Source: FEN-1219 sp039933105 (GTDB lineage: Bacteria > Pseudomonadota > Gammaproteobacteria > Steroidobacterales > Rariloculaceae). Taken from it: a DNA stretch of 64,000 nucleotides. The notes under the pieces are model-generated. The model ran no database searches, was not told the DNA's origin, and worked only from the letters and a program-made list of their open reading frames with translations. Shown here piece by piece: positions 17,610 through 27,014 of this stretch (its first letter is position 1; each line of letters begins with the position of its first letter). Made by a program: the position numbers and the translations under genes. The stretch spans positions 32,461 to 96,460 of the forward strand of contig JBDTOT010000017.1 of the NCBI GenBank assembly GCA_039933105.1, given 5' to 3'.

Positions 17610-19226
17610 TTAAACCGGATTCGTGATCACGTTGTTGACGATCGGGGCGAGTCCGATCAAACGATCGATGTTCGCGCCGAGGCCGTTGTTCGGGAACGCG
17701 GTCGCGAACTGACCTTGCTGGCCGTGCAGCGCCATGTAGTTCAACAGCACCTGCTCGACGAGCAGGTTCACGTTGTTGGCGCCCGGTGTGCCCGAGCGCA
17801 CGACGTCGCCGGTGGCCGCGAACGCGCCGAGCTGCTGGTGAATGGCCGCAGCGCCGCCGTCGCCCGTGAAAATCGTCGGGCGACCGCCGGGCTTGTAGAC
17901 GAGGAAGAACGGCGATGCCGTATCCTGGTTGTCGCTCGTCCACTGGCCCTTGCCGCGACCGTTGACCGAGTTGTCGACCATGCCGTTGCTCGATATCGCG
18001 CCGTCGCTGAACACGTACATCATCAGCGGCACGCCCTTGCGCGCGGCGTACTCGAGTACTGCGCCCATGCACTTGCCGGCGCGCTCGTCCCTGACCTCGC
18101 CGTCCATGCGGTTACCGTTGTGGTAGTCGTAGCCGCCCATCGTGATACAGCCGGCGCCGGCGAAACCTTCGACTACGAGCTTCATGATCGAAGCCGTCTT
18201 GCGGAATTCTGCGCTGTCGCCGCCCGTGTCGAATTCTGCTTGGCTGAAGATTCCGGAGGCCCCGACGATCAGCGGGTCTTTGCTGGGGTCGATGATCGTG
18301 TGGCCGAAACGGTCGGCGACGTCCGCCGCTTTCAGATACCCGCACTTCACAAGGTCCTTGACCACGGCCTCCTGGTTGATAGGCAGTCCAGTGCTGACCC
18401 CGGGGGTATTCATACGTTCGCGGCTGATGCGGTAGATCGATTCGAGCACCGCCGTGGCGTCCTCTGCATTCAAGAGGCCGACCAGCTGACCGGTGTCGAC
18501 GAGGCCTGCTACGTCGCTGGGACGGTCGACCTTCGTCGGCTGGAACGCCGGATTGATCATCGCCAACGGCGCCATCGAATTGCCGCCCGACACCGAGTTC
18601 TGCGAGCCCGCCAGCGTCAGGATGGAGCCGTCCGCGCCCGCCTTCTGAATGCCGTACAGCGGGTTATGCGGGTTGTTGCTCGTGTCGTTTTCCGAGCGCG
18701 CCGGAATCACGACGCCGTTGACGTTCGCGCGCGTGGCGACGCTCATGCGAGTCATCATGCCGCGCAGATAGGCGCTGTCACTGTGGAACGCGAGGCCGAG
18801 CGACGTGTCCGTGTGGTCGCCGTTGCTCGTGGCCGTGCGCGTAGCTTCGACGACGCCCGGGACCTGGTCGCCTGGAATACCGAGCTTGCTGTAGCCGGCT
18901 GTGCCGAGCAGATCCATCTGACCACCGGCTTTGCCGACCAGCACGTTCGAGCCGGCGATGTTGCCGCCGCCCGCGAGGTCGAAGCAGATGAACGGGATCT
19001 TGCCCGCGCCGTTGCTGATGCCGCACGCATTGGTGAGTGGGCTCAAATCGTTCGCGAGCGCGGCATAGGCGGCTCGCGGATTCGAGAAGAGGCTCAAGAA
19101 CCCGCCCGTCAGCAACGTGGCTCCGCCGGCCAACAGTCCCTGACCGATCAGCTGACGGCGCGTCAGCACGCCGCCGTGAAGCGGATGGTTCGGGTTACGC
19201 GGCTTGTTCTTTACACGGATCAACAT
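17610..19226 (-). CDS. Tat-type secreted DUF1501-like protein
   Basis: 538 residues. A twin-arginine-like leader is visible: LTRRQLIGQG (Arg23-Arg24) followed by a hydrophobic GLLAGGATLLTGGFL stretch and AYA. The body has ICFDLAGGGNIAGSNVLVG, then GGYDYHN and VFSDGAISSNG, resembling DUF1501 or alkaline-phosphatase-fold secreted proteins that are often paired with DUF1800 or CxxCH proteins. I see no heme motif. It is the last of three genes transcribed together (30 bases after the LamG gene) and is closed by the terminator at 17519. The start has an AGAGGA upstream. Function unknown. Confidence 0.75.
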   Translation of the reverse strand: MLIRVKNKPRNPNHPLHGGVLTRRQLIGQGLLAGGATLLTGGFLSLFSNPRAAYAALANDLSPLTNACGISNGAGKIPFICFDLAGGGNIAGSNVLVGKAGGQMDLLGTAGYSKLGIPGDQVPGVVEATRTATSNGDHTDTSLGLAFHSDSAYLRGMMTRMSVATRANVNGVVIPARSENDTSNNPHNPLYGIQKAGADGSILTLAGSQNSVSGGNSMAPLAMINPAFQPTKVDRPSDVAGLVDTGQLVGLLNAEDATAVLESIYRISRERMNTPGVSTGLPINQEAVVKDLVKCGYLKAADVADRFGHTIIDPSKDPLIVGASGIFSQAEFDTGGDSAEFRKTASIMKLVVEGFAGAGCITMGGYDYHNGNRMDGEVRDERAGKCMGAVLEYAARKGVPLMMYVFSDGAISSNGMVDNSVNGRGKGQWTSDNQDTASPFFLVYKPGGRPTIFTGDGGAAAIHQQLGAFAATGDVVRSGTPGANNVNLLVEQVLLNYMALHGQQGQFATAFPNNGLGANIDRLIGLAPIVNNVITNPV

Positions 19227-19256
19227 GGGTGTGTCCTCTATCTCGAGCTCAAGGCG

Positions 19257-21863
19257 CTAGTTAACGAGCATCGCGGCGCTGCCGATCACGGCCGAGCACA
19301 CCGCTTTGGCGATGTTGCGCGTACGCGCCGCATCGTTGGTCACACCGGCCGTGTTCAACAGGCCGGGGCGGGTGCTGTCACCCGAAATGCCATTCACCAA
19401 ATTGTGCAACTCGGTGCGCACGGTGGTCTTGTCGGGCTGGCTCGCGAGCTGGGTGTTGCCGAGCACGCGGTTTAGCAGCGGGTCGAACAGCAGGTTCTCG
19501 CTGGCGAACGCCGTAGCCGGAGCCGCGCCGAAGTTGAAGCCCACGAACATCGTGTCACGCGGGATCGTCGTGTTGCGGTTCTCCATCAATGCATCGCAGT
19601 ACCCGATCGCGAGCTGCGCGATGGCCACCTGATGTGACGCGAGCACCGCCTTGATGTCCGAATCGGCCGGCAGCGACTGGCGCACGGTGGCGACCGTATT
19701 CGCGACGGCCGAGTCGAGCTGGCTGACGCCGGTGAGAGCGGCCAGTGACGCGCTGATCTCGTCGAACGTGTGCACACCGATGGCCGACACGGGGTCCAGA
19801 TCCGCCGGAGTTGGAGCCGGCGGCGTGACGGGCGGCGGCCGATTGAAGGTGTGCGACGCGAGCTTGTCGAAGGTCAGGAAGAACTCGTCGGAGTCCGGAC
19901 CCTTCTCGAGTGGCACGATGGTGCCGAGGTCGAGCAGTGTCTGACCCGTGTCGGAGCTGTACATCGCCGTCGTGATCTGCGTGTTCAGGTTCGCGTACGC
20001 CTGGCCCACGGGGGCCTCACCGCCGTTGAGGCCGATGCGCAGGCCGCGAACATCGATCATGTCCGGGTGCTGCGTGTCGTCCAAACTGATGAAGAACGGT
20101 TTGCGGAACAGGTAGCTGTAGCTGTCGAACTGCGAGCCTTCGAATACGACGAAGCTCTCCGGGATGCTCGTTAAGTGCTCGACGCTGAACATCAGGAAGT
20201 ACTTCTCACCGACGCCGGCCTGGAAGTTCTGCTGGATCTGACTGAGCGACAGAGCGCGGTTGTGGATCGCGACCAGACGAATCACGCCCGCCCAGTTGCG
20301 GTTGCCGGACACTTCGTTGCCAAGCACGAACGCGAAGGTGTCATCCCAGTCGTTCAGCAAGCCGCCCGGCGTCGGGTCGTTAGACGCGACGAGCACGCCG
20401 TTCACGTAGATCTTGCGACCGGTCGCCGGATCGAACGTGGCAACCACGTGTTGCAACGATGCCTGCAGCACCTCGGCGGCGTCCGGCGTGGACAACTGTG
20501 GGCTGCCATTGCCATCGGTCTTGTCCGAGCGGTTGAAGAAGTCGTAGTTGTACATCGTCTGGCCGAGGTTGAAGTTGCGCTGCGTGAGGCCAGCCGAGTA
20601 GCTGACGATGCGCATGTCTTCCTGTACTACGTTGCCCGGGGTGACCCACGCTTCGATCGAGTACTCGCCCGTGGCGTTGATCAGGGTCTTCAGCTTCTTG
20701 CTGGCAGCGGTGGAGGCCTGCGCCTTGCCGGCGGTGAAATTCAAGCCCCAGCCGCCGAACCACTGCACGCCGCCCGACAGCGTCAGATCCATGGCCGGGT
20801 CGACACCGCTCGTGTCGTAGGCCGTGGCGCACGCGCCGGTGATCGATTGACCGCAGGTTTGGCCAGTCTTGAACTCGTACATCGCGATCACGGTCGAGTC
20901 ATCGCGATGCCCGCCGGAAGCGACCGTGCCTTCGTACAAGGTCGTGGCCTTGCTGGTGACGAGGTTCGGATCCACCTGCGTCGGCGAGATGCCGGCCGCG
21001 AAATTCGTGATCGCGGTTTGCATGGCGTTCGCGTCGTTCGTGCAGCTCGCCGTCCAGCAGTTGTGGGACTCGTTGCGCAAACGCAGCACGAACCGCGAGT
21101 TCGCGGGATCGTCGAGATCCATTTTCGGCTTGGCAGCTTCGTACGCGGCCTGCACGGCCATCGCGTTGTTCGAAGGGCCTTCCGCGAAGAACGGCTGTTG
21201 CTTCACCGACGAACTCGAGCTGTGGCAGCGCGAGCAAAACTGCGACACGATCGGGTTGTAGACCGTCGTTGAATACAGCAGGCCCTGATCGTCCGGGAAG
21301 TTCTTGCTCGTACCTGGATCGCGAATCACTGGCGGCTCGAGCTGGATTTTCTTGTCGCCGCCAGCGGCGGTCGAACCGGCCCAGTTCGTGATCCACGTCG
21401 TCAGAATGCTGGCGCACGCCGCGTTGCTGGCGAGCCAGCAGTTGTGGCCGCCGCCGACCTTCACCACCATCATCGAGTCTTTCGGCGACGCGAGATCGAC
21501 CACCATGTTGGCCGCCGCGTACGCGAGGTTCACGTCGTCGCTACGGGCGAACATCGGCGTCTGGCCGCCGGACACGCTATGACACGTGCCGCAACGGTTA
21601 TCCGCGTGGATGTTGTCCCACAGGTTGATCTTGAATGCCTGGACGTCGCCCGTGGAAGGCGCGGGGCCCGTATAGGTCTGCGCGGCGGGGCCGTTGCCGG
21701 CACCGGGAACCACCTCGACGGGCGCGCCGCTGCCACCACTGCAACCGGCGAGCATGGTCGCAACCAGCGCGACGCCGGCTGCGAGCAGGCGCGCGCGGGG
21801 CGCGAAGAGGCGATTCGGCACGTCCACGAGCGACGTGCCGGTAAAAGTAGTTACGTACTGCAT
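19257..21863 (-). CDS. outer-envelope lipoprotein with duplicated CxxCH module and LamG domain
   Basis: 868 residues. The lipobox LAGC (Cys41) follows a hydrophobic helix. Two CxxCH sites, CGTCH (91-95) and CSRCH (210-214), each lie about 50 residues before an HNCW motif (140-143 and 267-270) and a further Cys (150 and 274), so a unit of about 120 residues is duplicated. Around residues 400-570 a LamG/concanavalin-type domain is seen (EYSIEAWVTP, HVVATFDPATGRKIYVNGVL, NRALSLSQIQQNF). The C-terminus is mixed and unknown. It probably carries two c-type hemes on the cell surface. ATG 21863 follows AGGGAGTCAGG; longer in-frame extension re-reads the upstream gene. Confidence 0.8.
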   Translation of the reverse strand: MQYVTTFTGTSLVDVPNRLFAPRARLLAAGVALVATMLAGCSGGSGAPVEVVPGAGNGPAAQTYTGPAPSTGDVQAFKINLWDNIHADNRCGTCHSVSGGQTPMFARSDDVNLAYAAANMVVDLASPKDSMMVVKVGGGHNCWLASNAACASILTTWITNWAGSTAAGGDKKIQLEPPVIRDPGTSKNFPDDQGLLYSTTVYNPIVSQFCSRCHSSSSSVKQQPFFAEGPSNNAMAVQAAYEAAKPKMDLDDPANSRFVLRLRNESHNCWTASCTNDANAMQTAITNFAAGISPTQVDPNLVTSKATTLYEGTVASGGHRDDSTVIAMYEFKTGQTCGQSITGACATAYDTSGVDPAMDLTLSGGVQWFGGWGLNFTAGKAQASTAASKKLKTLINATGEYSIEAWVTPGNVVQEDMRIVSYSAGLTQRNFNLGQTMYNYDFFNRSDKTDGNGSPQLSTPDAAEVLQASLQHVVATFDPATGRKIYVNGVLVASNDPTPGGLLNDWDDTFAFVLGNEVSGNRNWAGVIRLVAIHNRALSLSQIQQNFQAGVGEKYFLMFSVEHLTSIPESFVVFEGSQFDSYSYLFRKPFFISLDDTQHPDMIDVRGLRIGLNGGEAPVGQAYANLNTQITTAMYSSDTGQTLLDLGTIVPLEKGPDSDEFFLTFDKLASHTFNRPPPVTPPAPTPADLDPVSAIGVHTFDEISASLAALTGVSQLDSAVANTVATVRQSLPADSDIKAVLASHQVAIAQLAIGYCDALMENRNTTIPRDTMFVGFNFGAAPATAFASENLLFDPLLNRVLGNTQLASQPDKTTVRTELHNLVNGISGDSTRPGLLNTAGVTNDAARTRNIAKAVCSAVIGSAAMLVN

Positions 21864-21886
21864 TATCCTGACTCCCTGGCCCCGGC

Positions 21887-23092
21887 TTAGTTGCCCATGC
21901 AATACCCTGCGGAGTCGGCAAACACTTGCCGCAGGTTGAAATTGTTGCGGAACGTGTTGGTCATCGTGGCGACCTGGGCGCGATCGGCCGAGTCGACCGC
22001 ATCGCGGAAACAGACCGTCTTGAAGACCTTCTGGACCTGGCACTGCGCGAACGCAGTCGTGCCGGCGAGCTCTTGGCCAAGCGACTTGGCGCCCTGGCCG
22101 CTGCCGGGCAGGCCCGAGTTCCAGCCGATCAGCGCGTTCTGTCCCTGGCGCCAATGGTTGTTCCATGAGTCATCGGGCGTGATGAAGCCGTCCGGGAACG
22201 TCTTATTGTTATTGAAGTATTTCGGCTGGACGACGCCCGGCGTGTAGACGAGACGCGTCGTCGTCTCATCGTAGTTGTAGTACGCAAACGCACGGGCAAG
22301 CGGATCCATGCCCGAATGGCAACCGATGCAGCCGTTGAGGAACACGCGGCTGTCGCCACCCGGGCTGCGCGAAACGTCCTGGCGGATGTTGTCCGGTGTG
22401 ATGCTGGTGTCGTGCACCTGTTCCATGTCCATGCACAGGTGGTTGACCAGCGTGAAACGGAACATCGCGCGGTTCGTACCGGCAATGAAGAACGCTTCGG
22501 AAGCAGCGCGTGTCGTCATCGCACCTGCGGTCGCCGCGGGGGGAATGCCATACGTGCCGGACTGCGTCGTCGCAACAAGCTCGCTCTGATTGAACGCCGG
22601 GTTACGCATACGCGTCTCTAGCGCGGCGAAGTGATCGTTGTTGCTCGGGGACGGGCCCGGCGAGACGCCAGGCGCCGTATATAGAAGGTCGCCCGACAGG
22701 ATCTGATCGAACGGAACGTTGTCCTTGACCATGCCCATCACTAGCGTGACGTAGTCGTTCAGCGGCACGAACGCATCATGGTTGCGGTTCGTCCATGGTG
22801 CCGCGAAGTTCTTCAGCGTCACCGAGTAGAAGTTCGGGTTCTGCATCGCTATCTGCGCCGCGGCCGCGCCAGTGGGGTCGCCGGCCAGCGTCGCCGCCAT
22901 CGTCGTAATCATGGCGTCCGTCGCAGGCACGCCCGCCAGGCGCTCATGAATACGCGCCGCCTGCTCGCGTGGCCCGGCCAGTGCGACCGAGATCCCGCAG
23001 AGCAACAGCGCGACCGCGACGAACAGTCGCCACGTCGCACGGTGGCTGCCGAACATGTCGAGCATCGACATCGAATGCATCCTGCTAATCAT
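21887..23092 (-). CDS. secreted protein with one CxxCH heme motif, DUF1588-like
   Basis: 401 residues. A signal peptide ends near ALAG (residue 40). One heme motif, CIGCH (255-259), is followed by SGMDPLARAFAYYNYDETT, which recalls the GMDPLG...YD segment of DUF1588/DUF1592 proteins of planctomycetes and myxobacteria. Further cysteines (220, 351, 361, 398) may form disulfides. It is first of three minus-strand genes; the next begins 23 bases later. I chose ATG 23092; a GTG one codon earlier... in-frame sequence further up is low-complexity and lies in the divergent regulatory region. Heme attachment is inferred. Confidence 0.75.
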   Translation of the reverse strand: MISRMHSMSMLDMFGSHRATWRLFVAVALLLCGISVALAGPREQAARIHERLAGVPATDAMITTMAATLAGDPTGAAAAQIAMQNPNFYSVTLKNFAAPWTNRNHDAFVPLNDYVTLVMGMVKDNVPFDQILSGDLLYTAPGVSPGPSPSNNDHFAALETRMRNPAFNQSELVATTQSGTYGIPPAATAGAMTTRAASEAFFIAGTNRAMFRFTLVNHLCMDMEQVHDTSITPDNIRQDVSRSPGGDSRVFLNGCIGCHSGMDPLARAFAYYNYDETTTRLVYTPGVVQPKYFNNNKTFPDGFITPDDSWNNHWRQGQNALIGWNSGLPGSGQGAKSLGQELAGTTAFAQCQVQKVFKTVCFRDAVDSADRAQVATMTNTFRNNFNLRQVFADSAGYCMGN

Positions 23093-23598
23093 CACGTTCG
23101 TCCCGTTGGTTGGTGCCAGTGGCCTCGCAATGCGGGGCGAATAAAAACACAAAAAAAAATGACGCGTAATGTGGGAAATCACAGACGTCTCGCTTTGGCG
23201 ACGGTTTCGAGCGAACCGTAACCCCCGTGTAAGCTCCGCGCGGTGATCGGGAGCACGCCACGAGTGTGCGATGCGACAAGACACGGATGTTTAGTTAAGA
23301 CGTTTGCCGTGTTCTGAGTCGGAGTTCGACCGTTCGGAGAGGTGGGTCACACTTTTGTTTGAGGTTCGATCCGGAATGGTTCTGTGATCACGTTAACGGA
23401 AGCAGTTGGTGTTGACGTCCATGATGACGGGACGCCGACATTAAGTCGCATGGTGGGCCGGCGGCCCCCTGGATTATGCAAACGCACGAGACGCGCCAGA
23501 CGCGTGTTTCGCGCATTGCGGAGTCAGCCGTTGACGTTTACGCACGGAGCTCGAGGACGGACCTTCCCTTCGGGATTCACGAATGGAGAGGGACTTCC
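23093..23598. promoter_or_regulatory. 506-base divergent control region between the two redox operons
   Basis: No convincing gene lies here. It has an AT-rich part with an A9 run near 23150, a GTGATCAC palindrome at 23384-23391 followed by GTTAACG, and a GC-rich part close to the right-hand start. Promoters for both operons should be here. A short in-frame extension of the right gene up to 23476 is possible but its residues are Arg-rich and look non-coding. Confidence 0.45.
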
Positions 23599-26271
23599 AT
23601 GAGCGAGCACACAAGGATCGTCGTGATTGAGAAGCTGCGTATCTGTGCGCAACTCGCGCTTGGCGTAGTTGGCGCGGTGATCCTCACCGCGTGCGGCACG
23701 AGCGACGGCAGCGTCGGCGTTGGCAGCGGTCAGCAGCCGGACCCCGTCGCGCCTGATTTTGCGATTGCCTATACGAAGGGCCCTCTGTTCGACGAGGACA
23801 TGCAGCTGCAGTCGCCGACGGACGTACGGGAAATCCTGCGCTTTAATGTCGGCACGGATCTCTACGTTCGCGATCGTGCGTCGCCCACGGCGCCGGAACG
23901 CAACGTCACGATGAGTGAGACGCAAGGTCAAGGCGACGTCATGGGCGTCGAGATATCGACGGACGGCAAGAAGGCACTGTTCGCCATGCGTGGCCCATTC
24001 GATCCAAACGCGAACGACGACGAGCAGCCTACGTGGAAGATCTGGGAGTACACGTTCGCGACGGATACGCTGCACCGCGTCATCGCGTCGGACATCACAG
24101 CGGAAGCCGGCCAAGACATCTCGCCGCACTACCTGCCGGACGGGCGCATCTTGTTCGTCTCGACTCGGCAACGTCAGGCCAAGGCGATTCTGCTGGACGA
24201 GGGCAAGCCGCAATTCGATGCGCGCGACGAGAATCGGCGAAGACCCGCGTTCGTATTGCACGTCATGCGTGACGACGGCAGCGATGTGCGTCAGATCTCC
24301 TTCAATCAAAGCAGCGACTACGATCCGATCGTGCTCGCAAACGGCAAAGTGTTGCTCAGCCGCTGGGATCACGCCGGCAGCGTCAACGGTATCAATCTCT
24401 ATCAGATGAACCCGGACGGCACCGATCTCGAGCTCGTATATGGGGCTCACAGCCATCTCACGGGCACGAACAACACAGCGGTGCAGTTCATGGATCCGCG
24501 CGAGATGCCGGACGGCCGGATCATGGCGATCGTGCGGCAGTTCGATCATCCGGAGCTGGGTGGTGCGATCACGATCATCGACACGAAGACCTATGTCGAG
24601 AACACGCAGCCGGTCGCGAGCTCGCCGGGCATGACGGGCCCCGCCCAGACGCCGGCTACGCCGAATCAGGTCACGACCGATCTCTCGCCGTCGAAAGGCG
24701 GGCGGTTCAGCTCGGCGTTCCCGTTGTGGGACGGTACCGGCCGCGTGCTCGTGAGCTGGGAGATCTGCCGGCTCGAGGAACCCGATCCGGACGATCCGAC
24801 GATGACTGTCTTCGTGCCGTGCACCGACGAGAGGCTGGCCGCTGCGAATCCCGCGGTGGCCCCGCCGCTGTACGGCATCTGGATGTTCGACCCGCAGACT
24901 CAGACGCAGCGGCCAATCGTTATTGGTGAAGAAGGCACGCTGATTGGTGAGGTCGTTGCCGCGCAGCCGCGCACCACTCCGCAGTCGATCCCCGACAAGG
25001 TATCCGGCGTCGACTTCGATGCCAAGCTCGTCGCCGAAGGCGTGGGCATCCTGAACATTCGCAGCGTCTACGACATCGACGGTGCCGCGTCCGTGAACAT
25101 CGGCAGTGTCGCCGATCCTGTGGCGACGCCGCCGGCGAACCGCCTTGCGCGTTTCCTACGCGTCGAGAAAGCCGTGGCGATTCCGGATCCCGACGACGTC
25201 GACATTCGCAATACCGCGTTCGGCCCGAACATCCAGCAGGGCATGCGCGAGATCGTGGGCTACGCGCCGATCGAACCGGATGGTTCCGTGCGCGTGAAGG
25301 TACCCGCCAACGTGGCGCTGGCGGTCAGCGTGCTCGACAAAAACGGTCGCCGTATCACGGCGCGGCATCAGAACTGGCTGCAGCTCGTGGCGGGTCAGGA
25401 GCTGAAGTGCAATGGCTGTCATGCGCCCGCGAGCGGTTTGTCACACGGTCGCAGCGATGCGTTCAATGCCGCGTACGCAGGAGCGCCCAGCACCGGCGTG
25501 TCTTTCCCCAACACGGTCTCGACGTTCTCGCCCGATGCCGGCGAGACGATGGCGGAGACGCGCACGCGCGTGAGCTGCCAGACCGATTGCGCGGCGCTCG
25601 TGCCGAGCGTCGACATTAAATACGACGACGTGTGGACGGATTCAGCGGTGACCGCGCCGGCCGCCTCTTTCTCGTATCTCTATACGAACTTGATCACGCC
25701 GCCGCCCGTGAATGCGAACTGCATCGCCAAATGGGCGCCTGCGTGTCGCATCGAGATCAACTACGAGACGTATATCCATCCGCTGTGGAGCGCGCCGCGG
25801 CAAGTCATCGATCCGATGACGATGGCGGTGTTCGAGGATCACACGTGCTCGCGGGGCGGCTGCCATGCGCCCGTCGACGCTATGAATCAAGCGATGGTGC
25901 CGGCGGGGCAGCTCGACCTCACGGACGGACTGTCGGCCGATGAGCCGGATCAGTTCAACGCATATCGCGAGCTCCTGTTCGCCGATAACCGGCAGGTGCT
26001 CATGAACGGCGCGGTAGTGGACGAGCAGGTACAGATCGGCGTCGACGCGATGGGTAATCCGATCACGGCGCCCGTATCGATCTCGCCGCCGATGAGCTCG
26101 GCCAGCGCGCGCGCGTCGCGCTTTTTCAACTGCTTCGACGCAGGTGGCACGGGCTGTCCGGGGCAGTCGCACGCCAATTACCTTTCGAAGGACGAGCTGC
26201 GCCTCCTCGCGGAGTGGCTCGACATTGGCGCGCAGTACTACAACGACCCGTTTAAGGCTCCGGTGAACTGA
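23599..26271 (+). CDS. hydrazine-synthase-alpha-like heme lipoprotein with beta-propeller
   Basis: 890 residues. ATG 23599 follows GGAGAGGG; lipobox LTAC (Cys32). Residues 170-330 hold PD40/TolB-type propeller repeats (PHYLPDGRILFVS, PIVLANGKVLLSRW, PREMPDGRIMAIV). Residues 550-610 match the HZS-alpha middle domain: REIVGYAPIEPDGSV, then RHQNWLQL and CNGCH (604-608) followed by SHGR. A second site is CSRGGCH (750-756), a CX4CH spacing, and more cysteines (845, 853) follow. The family is widespread outside anammox bacteria, so hydrazine synthesis is not implied. First gene of the plus-strand operon; its stop overlaps the next ATG (TGATG). Confidence 0.78.
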   Translation: MSEHTRIVVIEKLRICAQLALGVVGAVILTACGTSDGSVGVGSGQQPDPVAPDFAIAYTKGPLFDEDMQLQSPTDVREILRFNVGTDLYVRDRASPTAPERNVTMSETQGQGDVMGVEISTDGKKALFAMRGPFDPNANDDEQPTWKIWEYTFATDTLHRVIASDITAEAGQDISPHYLPDGRILFVSTRQRQAKAILLDEGKPQFDARDENRRRPAFVLHVMRDDGSDVRQISFNQSSDYDPIVLANGKVLLSRWDHAGSVNGINLYQMNPDGTDLELVYGAHSHLTGTNNTAVQFMDPREMPDGRIMAIVRQFDHPELGGAITIIDTKTYVENTQPVASSPGMTGPAQTPATPNQVTTDLSPSKGGRFSSAFPLWDGTGRVLVSWEICRLEEPDPDDPTMTVFVPCTDERLAAANPAVAPPLYGIWMFDPQTQTQRPIVIGEEGTLIGEVVAAQPRTTPQSIPDKVSGVDFDAKLVAEGVGILNIRSVYDIDGAASVNIGSVADPVATPPANRLARFLRVEKAVAIPDPDDVDIRNTAFGPNIQQGMREIVGYAPIEPDGSVRVKVPANVALAVSVLDKNGRRITARHQNWLQLVAGQELKCNGCHAPASGLSHGRSDAFNAAYAGAPSTGVSFPNTVSTFSPDAGETMAETRTRVSCQTDCAALVPSVDIKYDDVWTDSAVTAPAASFSYLYTNLITPPPVNANCIAKWAPACRIEINYETYIHPLWSAPRQVIDPMTMAVFEDHTCSRGGCHAPVDAMNQAMVPAGQLDLTDGLSADEPDQFNAYRELLFADNRQVLMNGAVVDEQVQIGVDAMGNPITAPVSISPPMSSASARASRFFNCFDAGGTGCPGQSHANYLSKDELRLLAEWLDIGAQYYNDPFKAPVN

Positions 26272-27014
26272 TGCGTCGATGGTGGCTCGTTCTAGCGCTA
26301 TGCCAGCTTTTCGTCGTTGCTACGGCGGCAGGCGCGGAACGGCATTATCGGGAAGTCGCGATTGCGGATCCCTACATCGATCTGCACACGGGTCCTGGGG
26401 TCGGCTATCCAATTTTCTTCGTCGCCGAGCGCGGCGAGCAGATCCAGCTTCTCATGCGACGCACGGACTGGTTCAAGGTCCGCCTGCCGCGTGGCAAAGA
26501 AGGCTGGGTGCACCGCGATCAGTTGAAGACTACTCTGGATCCCGACGGTGAGGAGTTCAATCTTCCCGAGCCCGGTCTCGAGGACTACGCGGCCCGGCGC
26601 TGGGAATTCGGTGCGTTGTACGGCGACTTTGGGGGCGCGAACGAAATTGCGACCTACGCCGCGCACAGCTTTACGCAGAACCTGTCGGGAGAAGTCTGGT
26701 TCTCGCAGTCGATCGGGCGGTTCTCCGACGCTACCCTCTGGACAGTGGACGTCGTCCACTTGATGTATCCCGACAAGCGCATCTCGCCGTACTTCACGCT
26801 CGGCGCAGGCGCCATCACCACTCATCCGAAGGCGACACTGGTCGCCACAGTCGATCGCACGGATTCGCTCGCGCTGGCAGGTGCAGGCATGCGCATGTAC
26901 CTCTCGCGCCGGTTCGTGTTCCGCGCCGAGTACAAGGCGCATGTCGTGTTCACGAGCCGTAATGAAAACGAGGATATACGAGAATGGAAAGCAGGAGTGT
27001 CGTTCTTCTTTTGA
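26271..27014 (+). CDS. secreted SH3-domain protein with outer-membrane beta-barrel-like C-terminus
   Basis: 247 residues. A signal peptide ends at AGA near residue 22. Residues 25-85 form a bacterial SH3 domain (LHTGPGVGYPIFFVAERGEQ, then WFKVRLPRGKEGWVH). The rest alternates polar and aromatic residues and ends in FFF, as in small outer-membrane barrels. It may tie peptidoglycan to an outer-membrane partner. Coupled on both sides: TGATG with the heme lipoprotein, and a 31-base overlap with the next gene. Confidence 0.75.
   Translation: MRRWWLVLALCQLFVVATAAGAERHYREVAIADPYIDLHTGPGVGYPIFFVAERGEQIQLLMRRTDWFKVRLPRGKEGWVHRDQLKTTLDPDGEEFNLPEPGLEDYAARRWEFGALYGDFGGANEIATYAAHSFTQNLSGEVWFSQSIGRFSDATLWTVDVVHLMYPDKRISPYFTLGAGAITTHPKATLVATVDRTDSLALAGAGMRMYLSRRFVFRAEYKAHVVFTSRNENEDIREWKAGVSFFF

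Noticed and set aside
17502..19475. Long plus-strand open frame of over 600 codons
   Set aside because: It is antisense to the Tat-signal DUF1501-like gene, Arg/Val/His-rich, lacks any domain and has no ribosome site; high G+C codon bias makes such shadow frames.
20175..21272. Plus-strand open frame of about 365 codons
   Set aside because: Antisense to the LamG/CxxCH lipoprotein; Arg/Val/His-rich with no motif.
23599..26271. Hydrazine synthase, that is anammox metabolism
   Set aside because: Only the alpha-subunit-like middle domain is shared; no beta/gamma subunits, no hydrazine dehydrogenase and no anammox context. The domain is common in other bacteria.
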